Positions 24,201 through 33,900 of a DNA stretch of 64,000 nt are shown piece by piece (position 1 is the stretch's first letter; each line of letters starts with the position of its first letter). Position numbers and translations under genes: made by a program. The notes below the pieces were generated by a model. That model saw only the letters and a list, made by a program, of their open reading frames with translations. It was not told where the DNA came from and did not search any database. Source of the DNA: a virus; IMG/VR virus record IMGVR_UViG_3300033984_000379, positions 1-64,000 of that record. One strand, written 5' to 3'.

Positions 24201-24823
24201 ACTCTAACTACACTGCAACTTACTATCCTTGGGTATTAACTAGAGATAGTGTTAATAACACTCAAATCTATTTACCACCAACAGCGGAAGTAACAAGAAA
24301 CTTAGCTTTAACTGATAACATCGCATTCCCTTGGTTTGCGGCAGCCGGTTATACAAGAGGTATTGTTAATGCTGTTAAAGCGAGAAAGAAACTTACTCAA
24401 GAAGATAGAGATACACTTTATAATGGTAGAATCAACCCTATCGCAACCTTCTCTGACGTTGGAACTGTAATTTGGGGTAATAAAACATTACAAGTTAAAC
24501 AATCAGCTCTTGACAGAATTAATGTTAGAAGATTATTGTTACAAGCGAGAAAATTAATTTCTGCTGTGTCTGTAAGATTGTTATTTGAACAAAATGACCA
24601 AAAAGTAAGACAAGATTTCTTAGATGCGGTTAACCCTATTTTAGATGCTATCAGAAGAGATAGAGGTCTTTATGATTTCCGAGTATCGGTTTCTTCAGAC
24701 GCTGCTGATTTAGATAGAAATCAAATGACAGGTAAGATTTACATCAAACCAACTAAATCTTTAGAATTCATTGATATTACATTCTACATTACTCCAACTG
24801 GAGCGTCTTTTGAGAATATTTAA
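21242..24823 (+). CDS. Tail sheath protein (gp18-like) with an Ig-like insertion
   Basis: 1193 residues, against 659 in T4 gp18. The N terminus (VFVSPGVYTSEVDLS...VGVTTLGIVGETLKGPAFEP) and the C terminus (LFEQNDQKVRQDF and LYDFRVSVSSDAADLDRN) are clear contractile-sheath signatures. Between about residues 116 and 500 is a Thr/Ser/Asn-rich insertion with many Cys residues; about 289-385 resembles a bacterial Ig-like/DUF5018 domain (TIDVVLPYSGFSG, LTPVFSACTSDVKVSG and LTYVLRSSDSAVTTNW). Insertions in gp18-like proteins are placed on the tail surface, so this may form an exposed coat. A terminator follows. Confidence 0.95.
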   Translation: MATNSKVFVSPGVYTSEVDLSFVAQSVGVTTLGIVGETLKGPAFEPIFIRNFDEFSAFFGGTSPEKFINTQIPKYEASYIAKSYLQQSNQLFVTRVLGLSGYDAGPSWTITTVANVDPTTIHFECSGNTTVNCNVACTAYTKTLISVNFTGCTGNIDSIGFTSNFPSEISGKLNSTYELFNGSTSVINTNLKSQIFDIINTPSTSATSIYYFGAISSEDYNSSLTSGYTSPVNVFGVDNVDGGLINYSAPQNDTWYYSLFDNVGNTVYSGSSFYTTISKFVQTSQSSNCASFFNFSISGTAGSINYNNNTIDVVLPYSGFSGTSLSALTPVFSACTSDVKVSGVTQVSNVTTNNFTGTCLTYVLRSSDSAVTTNWNVCVTVQDPCAPVTPNNSGTNNTGTIQTCYSGTVTGYTYTFDGTSYSDYDELVLATLRSRGIATYSTDNGPVYEVSGLTKVSLNVTGATYSGATKNPFNTFGINVTNKDGNVFFFETSFSNADPKYISKVFGTTNFSKPRTTVPLFVEEDFKTLLNYGYRKGYIRGINSQLTALNSAKLDNTGTSIAWYLEKYQSPTSPWLVSELRGNKVYDLFKFTTIADGDAANTEVKISIANISFNNGTFDVLVRDFFDTDNNPVVIEKFTNCNMNPNDNAFVAKKIGTVDGEYELNSKYVMIEINEDAPIDALPCGFLGYNYREYAGVRSPFPVVKSKYDYPGEVIYNPPFGISSGDDNSTKSGGDNVRRTYLGLSDTIGIDSSFFGYKGKQSPLNIACDTTGDDWSFRTKGFHMDKNASGITIPNTFSTSGTPAFFVGSADFTSDPTSESNPYYRLYARKFSLLVQGGFDGWDIYRESRTNSDRFAIGKTGYLNGASASCSTKYPSATGWGAFKQITVGDNSQDWANTDYYAYLLGQRTFSNPESVNINIFVTPGIDYVNNSNLVEDAIEMIEFNRADSLYIATTPDYNMFVPSVGESTDLIYPQEAVDNLDQTGIDSNYTATYYPWVLTRDSVNNTQIYLPPTAEVTRNLALTDNIAFPWFAAAGYTRGIVNAVKARKKLTQEDRDTLYNGRINPIATFSDVGTVIWGNKTLQVKQSALDRINVRRLLLQARKLISAVSVRLLFEQNDQKVRQDFLDAVNPILDAIRRDRGLYDFRVSVSSDAADLDRNQMTGKIYIKPTKSLEFIDITFYITPTGASFENI

Positions 24824-24845
24824 TAGACTTAATAGATTTTTTTAT

Positions 24846-24876
24846 AAAAAACCCTCTTTAATCGGAGGGTTTTTTT
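24846..24876 (+). terminator. Intrinsic terminator after the sheath gene
   Basis: AAAAAACCCTC pairs with GGAGGGTTTTTT around TTTAATC, followed by more T residues. It separates sheath transcription from the HAD-like gene, which has its own TATTTATA. Confidence 0.85.
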
Positions 24877-24886
24877 ATTTACTGTA

Positions 24887-24894
24887 TATTTATA
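24887..24894 (+). promoter_or_regulatory. TATTTATA promoter-like motif
   Basis: TATTTATA ends 3 bases before the ATG at 24898, immediately after the sheath terminator. Confidence 0.5.
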
Positions 24895-24897
24895 AGT

Positions 24898-25719
24898 ATG
24901 AGACTTAAAAACAAATTAAAAGAGGGTATTGATGATTATGGAACTCCTGATATGAAGTATTATGCTTTTGATTGGGATGATAACATTGTTACAATGCCAA
25001 CAAAAATCATTCTTAAAGATGAGGATGGTGATGAAGTGGGGATGTCAACACAAGATTTCGCTGAATATAGAACTGAAGTTGGAAAAGAACCTTTTGAATA
25101 TCAAGGTCATACTATAGTAGGTTTTGCAGAATTACCTTTTAGAAATTTTACAGTAACTGGAGATAAAGATTTCATTATTGACGCTATGTTAGCTAAAATA
25201 GGACCAGCTTGGCCTGATTTTGTTGAGGCAATTAATAATGGTTCAATATTCTCAATAGTTACTGCTAGAGGTCATACACCTTCGGTATTAAAAGAAGCGT
25301 GTTATAATTATATAGTGTCAAATTTTAACGGAATTGATTCTAACGAATTAGTTAGAAATTTAGAAAAATATAGACATTTAGCTGACGAAGAACAACTATC
25401 TAAACGAGAAATGATTAAAGAATATTTGGATTTATGTAAATTTTATCCTGTGACTTATGGTGAAGGTTCAGCGACTAATCCGGAAGAAGGAAAAATTAAA
25501 GCATTAAAAGAATTTATTTCTTATGTTAAAGAAGTGTCTAATTCATTACAAAAGAAAGCTTTATTAAAAAATAAAATAAGTAATCACTTTTTACCAACTA
25601 TTGGATTTTCAGATGATGATATTAGAAATGTTGAAACAGTTAAAAAACATTTTGAGAAAGAACCTGATAATATTTTAAAAACATATTTAACATCAACAGG
25701 AACTAAAAAAGAATATTAA
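24898..25719 (+). CDS. HAD-superfamily phosphatase-like protein
   Basis: 273 residues. YYAFDWDDNIV (about 21-31) supplies the Asp-x-Asp nucleophile pair, IVTARGHT (about 119-126) the motif II Thr, and IGFSDDDIRNV (about 234-244) the motif IV acidic pair. A middle segment (PAWPDFVEAINNG) fits the cap. HAD enzymes remove phosphate from sugars, nucleotides or proteins; the substrate is unknown. The N terminus MRLKNKLKEGIDDYG has L-K-E/G, a good prohead-protease-type site. Its location between sheath and tube is not part of the T4 plan. Confidence 0.7.
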   Translation: MRLKNKLKEGIDDYGTPDMKYYAFDWDDNIVTMPTKIILKDEDGDEVGMSTQDFAEYRTEVGKEPFEYQGHTIVGFAELPFRNFTVTGDKDFIIDAMLAKIGPAWPDFVEAINNGSIFSIVTARGHTPSVLKEACYNYIVSNFNGIDSNELVRNLEKYRHLADEEQLSKREMIKEYLDLCKFYPVTYGEGSATNPEEGKIKALKEFISYVKEVSNSLQKKALLKNKISNHFLPTIGFSDDDIRNVETVKKHFEKEPDNILKTYLTSTGTKKEY

Positions 25720-25793
25720 TTAATAAATTAGATATTTAATATATAGTATTGAACTAAAAAAAGTAAATATACGAAATAAAAAACATTTTAAGA

Positions 25794-25801
25794 TATTTAT
25801 A
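25794..25801 (+). promoter_or_regulatory. TATTTATA promoter-like motif of the tail tube gene
   Basis: TATTTATA, 35 bases before the ATG at 25837. Confidence 0.5.
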
Positions 25802-25836
25802 GTAAATAATAAAATAAAAACTAACAAAAAAATATT

Positions 25837-26325
25837 ATGGCGGATTTATTAATGAAAATGCCGGTTCCTTACGAACCAAAAAGACAAAATAGGTTTATAA
25901 TGAGATTTCCATCAACATTGGGAATTAACGAATGGTTCGTTGAAACTGCTGCAAGACCACACATCACTATTAATTCAACGGAGGTTCAATTTTTAAATAC
26001 ATCAACTTATGTTGCGGGTAGATTTACATGGTCACCAATTACTGTTAAATTTAGAGACCCGATTGGTCCTTCTGCTTCACAAGCGTTAATGGAATGGGTT
26101 CGTTTATGTGCTGAATCAGTAACAGGTCGTATGGGTTACGCTGCAGGATACAAGAAAAATATTGACCTTGAGATGTTAGACCCAACTGGTGTTGTTGTTG
26201 AAAAATGGATACTTGAAGGTTCTTGGTTAATGGATGTTAACTTTGATTCATTAGGGTACGGTGCCGACCAATTAGCGTCAATCACTGCTCAAATCCGTAT
26301 GGATAGATGTATATTAGTTTACTAA
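25837..26325 (+). CDS. Tail tube protein (gp19-like)
   Basis: 162 residues, exactly the size expected of T4 gp19 (163). MPVPYEPKRQNRFIMRFPSTL at the start, FRDPIGPSASQALMEWVRL in the middle and WLMDVNFDSLGYGADQLASI near the end are strong tail-tube signatures. Copies stack into the inner tube through which DNA passes. It is followed by a homing endonuclease that separates it from the chaperone and tape-measure genes. Confidence 0.95.
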   Translation: MADLLMKMPVPYEPKRQNRFIMRFPSTLGINEWFVETAARPHITINSTEVQFLNTSTYVAGRFTWSPITVKFRDPIGPSASQALMEWVRLCAESVTGRMGYAAGYKKNIDLEMLDPTGVVVEKWILEGSWLMDVNFDSLGYGADQLASITAQIRMDRCILVY

Positions 26326-26364
26326 AAAAATACATAACCTTTACAACCAAATAAAAAATCTATA

Positions 26365-26372
26365 TATTTATC
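26365..26372 (+). promoter_or_regulatory. TATTTATC promoter-like motif
   Basis: A one-base variant of TATTTATA, 20 bases before the ATG at 26393. Confidence 0.35.
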
Positions 26373-26392
26373 ATATAATAATATGATGGTAT

Positions 26393-27973
26393 ATGGATTT
26401 TTCTTTTTTTACAACCGATAACAAATCAGGGTATAAAACCACGGAAAAGTGGTTATCTAAAAATTACCCCCAAGTTTACAACTCAATTATTGAGTATACT
26501 ACTAAATTAGACCTTGAGATGTCTTTTAAGGAGAAAATATGGTTTTATTATAATAAGTTAACGGAGAGACCTAAATGTTTAACCTGTGGGAGTGATATTT
26601 CTTTTAGAAATAGATTTGACAAACCATATGGGGATTTTTGTTCATTAATTTGTATTAACGACAATAAGGGTGAGATGATGAAACGACAAAGTAAAACCTT
26701 CCAACAAAAATACGGTGTTGATTTTTACCCTAAACATAATGACTTTGTTAAAAAACAAAAAGAGACTAAATTATTAAAATATGGTGATGAAAATTTTAAT
26801 AATGTTGAAAAAAGTAAAATAACTAGACTTGAGAAATATGGTGATGAGAATTACAATAATATTGACAAAACCAAAAAAACTTGTTTAGAATTATATGGTG
26901 ATGAAAATTACAGTAAGAGTAATCATTATAAAAATAAAATTAATGAAACTTTTAAGAGTTTATATCCGGATGTTAATTTTATTGATATAAAAAAAGAAAA
27001 AGTTGTTATAACTTGTGTTAATTGTGGAAAAAATAGTGAGTTTTCTAAACAACTTTTATATGAAAGACATAAAAGGGGTTATGACATATGTGTTGAGTGT
27101 AACCCTATAGGGTTTTCAAGTAGAAGTGGATATGAGAATGAAATATGTGATTTTTTAGATAGTCTCAATGTGAATTACGAAACAAATAAAAAAATTACAA
27201 ATAAAAGAACTGAAATTGATATTTTTTTACCGGAATATAACTTGGGTATTGAAATGAATGGTGTTTATTGGCATAATGAATTATTTAAGACTATGGGTTA
27301 TCATCTACAAAAGACTAATGAATGTAATGAGATTGGGATTAAATTAATTCATATTTTTGAGGATGAATGGTTATATAAACAAGATATTGTAAAATCTATT
27401 TTATTGAGTAAATTAAATAAAATACCAAATAGACTTTATGGTAGAAAGTGTGAAATAAAAGAAATTACTTCTAAAGAATCAAAAATATTTTTAGAGAATA
27501 ACCATATTCAAGGGAATGTTAATTCTAAAGTTAAAATTGGTTTATTTTACGAATCCCAATTAGTATCATTAATGACATTCTCTAAAGGGCGAATTTTAAT
27601 GGGCGGTAAAGATACTGAATGGGAACTAAACAGATTTTGTAATTTGACTAATCATAATATTATTGGTGCGGCGTCCAGGTTAATGAGTTTTTTTGTGAAA
27701 AATTACAACCCAAATAAAGTTGTTTCTTATTCCGATATTAGAATTTTTGATGGGAGTATGTATAAGAAATTAAACTTTCAGTATGTGTCAAAATCAAAAC
27801 CTAACTATTGGTATGTTATAAATGGTATTAGACGACATAGATTTGGATTTAGGAAATCAATATTAATTAAAGATGGTTATGATAAAAACATGACTGAAAA
27901 ACAAATAATGTTAGATAGGAAAATTTACAGAATATATGATTGTGGTAATATTAGATGGGAATTTAATATTTAA
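26393..27973 (+). CDS. Free-standing homing endonuclease (Vsr-like / EDxHD type)
   Basis: 526 residues. An N-terminal zinc motif (CLTCG...CSLIC) is followed by three KYGDENxxN repeats (about residues 125-180; the usual DNA-reading repeats of T4-type homing enzymes) and a second Cys cluster (CVNCG...CVEC). The catalytic region has TEIDIFLPEYNLGIEMNG with VYWH and later LIHIFEDEW, the Vsr/EDxHD layout. The C-terminal third is a GNAT-like or accessory domain. The gene interrupts the tail operon between tube and chaperone, as expected of a mobile element. Confidence 0.7.
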   Translation: MDFSFFTTDNKSGYKTTEKWLSKNYPQVYNSIIEYTTKLDLEMSFKEKIWFYYNKLTERPKCLTCGSDISFRNRFDKPYGDFCSLICINDNKGEMMKRQSKTFQQKYGVDFYPKHNDFVKKQKETKLLKYGDENFNNVEKSKITRLEKYGDENYNNIDKTKKTCLELYGDENYSKSNHYKNKINETFKSLYPDVNFIDIKKEKVVITCVNCGKNSEFSKQLLYERHKRGYDICVECNPIGFSSRSGYENEICDFLDSLNVNYETNKKITNKRTEIDIFLPEYNLGIEMNGVYWHNELFKTMGYHLQKTNECNEIGIKLIHIFEDEWLYKQDIVKSILLSKLNKIPNRLYGRKCEIKEITSKESKIFLENNHIQGNVNSKVKIGLFYESQLVSLMTFSKGRILMGGKDTEWELNRFCNLTNHNIIGAASRLMSFFVKNYNPNKVVSYSDIRIFDGSMYKKLNFQYVSKSKPNYWYVINGIRRHRFGFRKSILIKDGYDKNMTEKQIMLDRKIYRIYDCGNIRWEFNI

Positions 27974-28022
27974 TCTTTATTAAAAACAAAAATAAACTAT
28001 TTTATAATAAAAACTATTTTAT

Positions 28023-28781
28023 ATGGAACAAGAAACGATAAAAGCTGCGACGGAGAATTTTAATTTACCTCATGATGTGGTAACATTACCTACTGGTGGT
28101 ATTTTTTACAAATCAAAGAAAAAATCAGTTAAAGTTGGTTATTTAACCGCAGCTGATGAAAATTTTTTAATTAATGCTTTAACCGGTGATAAAGATAATA
28201 TTGTAATGACTTTATTAAGAAGTAAGTTATACGAACATGATTTACGACCTGAAGAACTAATGGATGGTGATGTTGAAGCTATTCTACTTTTTTTACGAAA
28301 TACTTCTTTTGGTCCTGAATACAATATGAGTTTAGTTGACCCAAAAAACGGTAAAAAATTTGACGCTAGTATTATGCTAGATGAGTTAAACATAAAAAAG
28401 AGTGAGGTAAATCCTAATGAGGATGGACATTTTGTAACTAAATTACCTAGAAGTGGGGCTTCGGTTAAATTACGACCTATGACTTTTGCGGAAACAGTTG
28501 AAATTGAAAAAATGGTTAGTCAATATCCTGCGGGTAGAGTTGCACCAACCGTTACTTGGAGGTTGCAAAAACAAATTGTTGAATTAGATGGTTCAACTGA
28601 TAAAGGTACAATTGCTATGTTTATAGATACGATGCCGATTATGGATTCTAAATATATTCGTAAATTTATTAACAATAACCAACCTTCGTTAGATTTAACG
28701 AAAAGTGTAATCGCCCCATCAGGAGAATTGGTATCTTTAGAGATAACCTTTGGGGTTGAGTTTTTTCGGCCTTTCTTCTAA
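28023..28781 (+). CDS. Tail assembly chaperone / gp26-like protein, short form
   Basis: 252 residues. LPHDVVTLPTGGIFY near the start, VKVGYLTAADENFL, and LRPMTFAETVEIEKM fit T4-like gp26. It lies directly upstream of the tape measure gene, where long-tailed phages keep a chaperone pair linked by a frameshift. The zero frame ends ...EFFRPFF; just before it TTT-TTT-CGG (28761-28769) allows a +1 slip into a downstream frame of 52 codons. The two forms would bind the tape measure during tube assembly. Confidence 0.7.
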   Translation: MEQETIKAATENFNLPHDVVTLPTGGIFYKSKKKSVKVGYLTAADENFLINALTGDKDNIVMTLLRSKLYEHDLRPEELMDGDVEAILLFLRNTSFGPEYNMSLVDPKNGKKFDASIMLDELNIKKSEVNPNEDGHFVTKLPRSGASVKLRPMTFAETVEIEKMVSQYPAGRVAPTVTWRLQKQIVELDGSTDKGTIAMFIDTMPIMDSKYIRKFINNNQPSLDLTKSVIAPSGELVSLEITFGVEFFRPFF

Positions 28782-28926
28782 TTACCGACAACTTTTAATT
28801 GAAGAATATTATGCGATGTCTAAATTTATGGGTATAAGTTATGGTGATTTCAATACTATACCAACATATATGAGGAAATACTTATTAACTAGAATAACTG
28901 AAGATAATAGTCCAAAAGAGTCTTAA
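28768..28926 (+). CDS. Frameshift extension of the tail chaperone
   Basis: The +1 frame from GGC at 28768 to TAA at 28924-28926 reads GLSSNYRQLLIEEYYAMSKF and goes on through GISYGDFNTIPTYMRKYLL, with 52 codons and no ATG until residue 17. The 'YG-DFNTIPTYMRKY' segment resembles the C-terminal part of T4-like gp26/gp51-type proteins (x-x-MP-x-x-x-R-x-x). The upstream +1 frame is closed by TAA at 28744-28746, so the shift must happen after it. Independent initiation at the ATG inside (28816) is an alternative. Confidence 0.6.
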   Translation, partial: GLSSNYRQLLIEEYYAMSKFMGISYGDFNTIPTYMRKYLLTRITEDNSPKES

Positions 28927-28980
28927 AAACCTCTATTTGGACTATTTATTTTATAATAACTAATGTAAAAAAAATACAGT

Positions 28981-30939
28981 ATGGCTTCTAAAAAAGACGA
29001 AGGATTATTAGCTTCAATTAATCAAACATTAAATGAATTAGTTACAGCTGTTGGTACAAATATTGACCCGGGTCGTATAAAGGAAATAATGTTTGAAGTT
29101 GACGAAGGCGCTCATCAAGTATTAAAAACTTTTGGACAAGGTCGTGAAATGATTCAAGGGTTAAAACAATCAATGACTGGTGCTGTTGACGCTGTTAAGT
29201 TATTAGGTGGTGGTTGGTCTGACATTCTTAATATTCAAGATGGTATTTCTAGAGATTTAAATAGAAATATTGTTTTAAGTAAAGATTCTTATGAAAGTCT
29301 TTACGCTACTAGTGAGGTTGCCGGAGTGAGCGCTCAGAATATGGTAACATCATTTAAAGATGCTGGTATATCGGCTTATCACGCATCAAGTGAAATGGGT
29401 AAAGTTGTTAATATTGCCAGAGAAATTGGTGTTAATGCTCAAGATGTGTCTAGTAAAGTACTTAATAATATGGACGCCCTTAACAAATATAATTTTGAAG
29501 GTGGTGTTCAGGGATTGGCTAAAATGGCAGCTCAAGCTAGTATGTTAAGAATTGAGATGTCACAAACTTTAAGTTTTGCTGAAAAAGTTTTTGACCCAGA
29601 AGGAGCTATTGAAACTGCTGCGGCACTACAAAGGCTAGGTGTTGCTCAAAGTGATTTATTAGACCCGTTAAGATTAATGGATTTATCTCAAAATGACCCT
29701 GCTGAATTACAAAATCAAATCGTTCAAATGACTCAGCAATTTGTTAAACTAAATGACGCTGGTAATTTTGAGATTATGAAAGGTAGTAAAAGACAGTTGA
29801 GAGAAATTGCTCAAGCGATGAATATACCTTATGAGACATTAACTAAAATGGCGTTAGGTAGTGCGGAACTTGAAGACAAGATGAAAAAAATTAGGTTTCC
29901 TCCTTTGACTTTAGATGAAAATCAAAAAACATTGATTGCTAATATGGCGGAAATGAAAGATGGTACTTATAAAATAGAGGTTGGTGGTGAAACTAAAAGT
30001 GTTTCTGAATTAAACGAAAAAGATTTAGATTTACTTAAAAAAGTTGGTGAACCAAAAACTATGGAAGAATTGGCTAAAGACCAATTAACCACTTTAGAGG
30101 ATATTGCGGCAGGTATAAATTTTTTAGCTGATAAGGGTGGTTATGTTGCTGCTGGTTCTAAATTAGGAACTGCGGCTTTAGAAACTGGTAGAAAAGCTGG
30201 TAGAGTAATACCAAGGGTAGTTCCAAAAGATTTATCAATATCCAATTTAACTAAAGGTCTTAATGAAAAAACCAAAGAAATTAATACGGTAATTACTGGA
30301 TTAGGTAATAATACAATGTCTGTTTCAACGGCTATTGGTAGTTTAGGTAAAATTCTTACTGACGGTGGTAAATTTATTGAAGACAATATAAATAAAACTT
30401 TCGGTAATTTAAGTAAGGAAGTAAGTAATGTTGTTACTCTTGATGAGGTTAAAGACTTTTTTAAAAATATGACTGATGCGGTTGAAAAAAGATTACCGAC
30501 AAATAATGCGGCTACTACTCAAAGTAATATAATTAATAATAACGATTTGAGTAGGGGTTTAAATACTAATAATATTAATCCAACATCAGACTCTATTAGA
30601 CCCCAAGAACAAAGTGTGGTACCTGCAACAACACCTTCTATTGCTCCGATAACATATAATAATGAATCATTAAGAAATTTAACTAGTAATAAAAACGAAG
30701 TTGTATCTCAAGACCAAAATATAAAAACAACTACGGATATTAATCTTAATCATACAATTAATATTACTGCTCCACCAGGTGTTGACACACAACAACTTGT
30801 TTTTGACCTTAAAAATGATACTAAATTTAAAGAAGGTGTGATAACGGCAATTGCTGCAGGAATGACAAATAACGGTTTAACGGCCTCTAGCAGTAACCCC
30901 CAACAAAGAATGAATTCATTTATGAATCCTAAAGTATAA
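28981..30939 (+). CDS. Tail tape measure protein (gp29-like)
   Basis: 652 residues (T4 gp29 is 590). It is largely helical, with regular Ala/Gly-rich stretches (EMSQTLSFAEKVFD, LAKMAAQASML) and a central Gly-rich hydrophobic section (KGGYVAAGSKLGTAALETG), as in tape measures that insert into membranes during injection. The C terminus is Asn/Thr-rich. It follows the chaperone pair and precedes the baseplate proteins, exactly where a tape measure belongs. The family similarity is by position and composition rather than by motif. Confidence 0.7.
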   Translation: MASKKDEGLLASINQTLNELVTAVGTNIDPGRIKEIMFEVDEGAHQVLKTFGQGREMIQGLKQSMTGAVDAVKLLGGGWSDILNIQDGISRDLNRNIVLSKDSYESLYATSEVAGVSAQNMVTSFKDAGISAYHASSEMGKVVNIAREIGVNAQDVSSKVLNNMDALNKYNFEGGVQGLAKMAAQASMLRIEMSQTLSFAEKVFDPEGAIETAAALQRLGVAQSDLLDPLRLMDLSQNDPAELQNQIVQMTQQFVKLNDAGNFEIMKGSKRQLREIAQAMNIPYETLTKMALGSAELEDKMKKIRFPPLTLDENQKTLIANMAEMKDGTYKIEVGGETKSVSELNEKDLDLLKKVGEPKTMEELAKDQLTTLEDIAAGINFLADKGGYVAAGSKLGTAALETGRKAGRVIPRVVPKDLSISNLTKGLNEKTKEINTVITGLGNNTMSVSTAIGSLGKILTDGGKFIEDNINKTFGNLSKEVSNVVTLDEVKDFFKNMTDAVEKRLPTNNAATTQSNIINNNDLSRGLNTNNINPTSDSIRPQEQSVVPATTPSIAPITYNNESLRNLTSNKNEVVSQDQNIKTTTDINLNHTINITAPPGVDTQQLVFDLKNDTKFKEGVITAIAAGMTNNGLTASSSNPQQRMNSFMNPKV

Positions 30940-30959
30940 GTAAAAATTTATAATCAATC

Positions 30960-30967
30960 TATTTATA
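30960..30967 (+). promoter_or_regulatory. TATTTATA promoter-like motif
   Basis: TATTTATA, 15 bases before the ATG at 30983. Confidence 0.45.
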
Positions 30968-30982
30968 ATAAAATAAAAATAC

Positions 30983-33900
30983 ATGTCAAATAGTTTCCTA
31001 TCATTTACATCATCATCATCGTTTAGAAATAGTCTTATGGCTAAAAACTTGGCACCGTATAATGTCCAAGGGGTTTATAGTCCACAAGTTAGTAATTTAA
31101 CCTATGAAACGATTTTAGGTGATTCTCAAGTTATTGATTCACCTAATAATTTGATAGCTGAAGACCCTTATGTTAAAATTTTATACCCATTAAATGAGTA
31201 CGGACCAACTGGAGGTTATAACCCAAATATACTATTTAATGGTCCTTTATTACCTGTAACACCAAATCAAGGTCCTTATGCTCCTACACAGAGTGATGTT
31301 TTGACGGGTAATGATGTTTATTTAAATAAAGATAGGTTTTCACCATATATTAATAATATATTTACTCCGGATGGGGGGTATAGAAATATATTTGATGTTG
31401 TTACAAATTCATTTACATATCATTATGCGTCTTTATACGGTACTAACTTCGTTGCTTCTTCATATTCTCCGATATCAATATTATTATCAAATGACCCTAC
31501 AGGTAGTAATGGTTTATTATCCCAAGATTCTTATATTGCTAGAATTGGTGCTTTAAGGTTAAATGAGTTATTTAAAGATAGAATTAATAATGAAATTTTT
31601 AAAAACACAGTTGGTAGAGTTAACTTAAACGCGTTACAAGACCCATTTGAGATAAGTTTATTATTAACTGGACAACAACCATTAATTTATAAAAATTGGA
31701 AAATTACAGTACCAGAAAACCCTATATTTTCGGTTGCGGATTTCGCAACTAGATTAGCTGGGGCTTATTGGCCTGTGTCATTAATTCCGGGTGATTATTT
31801 TGAGGATAATACTTTAAATGGTCAAACAAAACAAACTTCAGCTGCGTTAAATGTTGTTAATCAATTAACAGGTGGCTTTTTAGGTCCTATATTAAATAAA
31901 AGGAGAAATCCTTCTGAAATATTTTTATCTAATACGGGTAACGGACAAAGGTCTGCTTTATTCGCTAATATTGATTATAATAAATACCAACCAAGTTATA
32001 ACAAAACATTCGGTGGTTTATTGGGTATTGGACAAGCTCTTGTTAATTTGGCAATTAATTTAATTAACCCAAGTAACGGAACATTAGTTGGTGGTTATTA
32101 TGTTGGTAGTAGAAATGCTGAACCATCGGTGATTACTTCACCGGCTAATCAAGTACCTGTTGATTCATTTGGAAAACAATTACAAACACCTGTTTATGGT
32201 CCTTCAGAATTGGGTATTCTATATGAAGGTAATGAAGGTAAACTTAATTTTGGTTTAGGTGGTAAAAACAATACTGAAAACACTTCTGGTGGTTTGGTAT
32301 GGACATCACCTAAATATAAATCAAATGCTGGATTTCACGCAACACCTGGAGGTGGTTCAGGAAGTATGGATGGTGGGTTTAATGACATATCAGCAACTTA
32401 CACTAGAGATGAATCAACTAATGTTGACTTTAAGGAAGGGTCAATTTTAGACCAAACTCAAAGACTTATTAATTCAGCTGACAATGTATCAGGTATTAAT
32501 AGATTAAAACATGTTGGTAATGCGATGAATCAAGTTAGTAAAGTATTCCACGATGGGTATAAAGAAATTACTAAAGGTTCTAAAGTTGTGTCATATACTA
32601 AAAATACAACAGGTGAAGAAAAAGGTATTGAATATTGTAGAGTTTTTACTAAAGATAATCCATATTTGACATATAATGATTTACAAAAATCTGATGGTAT
32701 TACTACAACTGGTAGACAATTTACTAATTCAGTTTTAGATAACACATATAATTTAAATATAGCTCCACTTAGAGGTGAGGGGTCAACTAATATACAAAAA
32801 AACTCGGAAAATAAATTGGTTGCTAAAAAATATATGTTTTCAATTGAGAATTTGGCGTGGAGAACATCTAGTAGACCTGGGTTTAGAGTTGAGGATTTAC
32901 CAGTATGTGAACAAGGACCAAATGGTGGTCGGGTTATGTGGTTTCCACCATATGGTTTAACATTCTCAGATAGTAGTACTGCAAATTGGAATTCTACATC
33001 ATTTTTAGGTAGACCTGAGCCTATGTTTACCTATAAAGATACTAAACGAAGTGGTAGTTTAAGTTGGAAAATTATTGTTGATAGTCCTTCAGTTATGAAT
33101 CTTATTGTTGAAGAACAATTAAAAGGTAAAAACAAAGAAAAAATTGATTCAATATTAGACTCTTTTTTTGCGGGTTGTGCGAAATATGATATATATGATT
33201 TAGCTCAAAAATTTAATCAAATCCCTATGAATCAATTATATGATTTTCAGGAAGCTTTAAGTGACCCTAAAATTACTAAAGAACAATACGAGGCGATTTT
33301 TAAGGAAATTCCAACGGGTGGAGATGCTAATACTAATCAAACACAGGCTAAAGACGCTACAATTACAAAATTGGAGGATGGTTATATTGGTGTGGGTTAT
33401 TATTTTGATAATGACATACCTGACCCTAATTCAAGAGCAACAACATCATCAGTTAGTTTTGAGACTACCTATGCCGCATATACTAGTGCTAATAATATTG
33501 AAACATATCAAAAAACATCTGAAGGTGCTTTTAATAGTGGTCTGTCGTATTGTAAAACAAATCCTGGTTATTGTGAAAATCAAACAAAAGTAACTGAATT
33601 TTTTGATAATATTGTTAAAGATAACTATGAAAAATTGTCAAAAGAGTTTATAACTGACTTATTTAATGTTTTAAAAGAAAAAAAAGGTAAAGTAACTATT
33701 AATTTAATAGGTTCTGCATCTTCATCGGCAAATCCTGATTATAATATTAATTTGTCTAAAAGACGTATAGATTCGGTTACAAAATTTATGAAAGATGTTA
33801 AAGTTGGGGATGATTCTTTAACTCAATTTTTTGATGACAAAACTTTAATTATTTCTGATAAGCCTATGGGTGAGGGTGCTGAAGTCAATGTAAAACCATT

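Noticed and set aside
28761-28781. -1 frameshift in the tail chaperone
   Set aside because: The -1 frame meets a stop within about 10 codons; only the +1 (or -2) frame leads to the long conserved extension.
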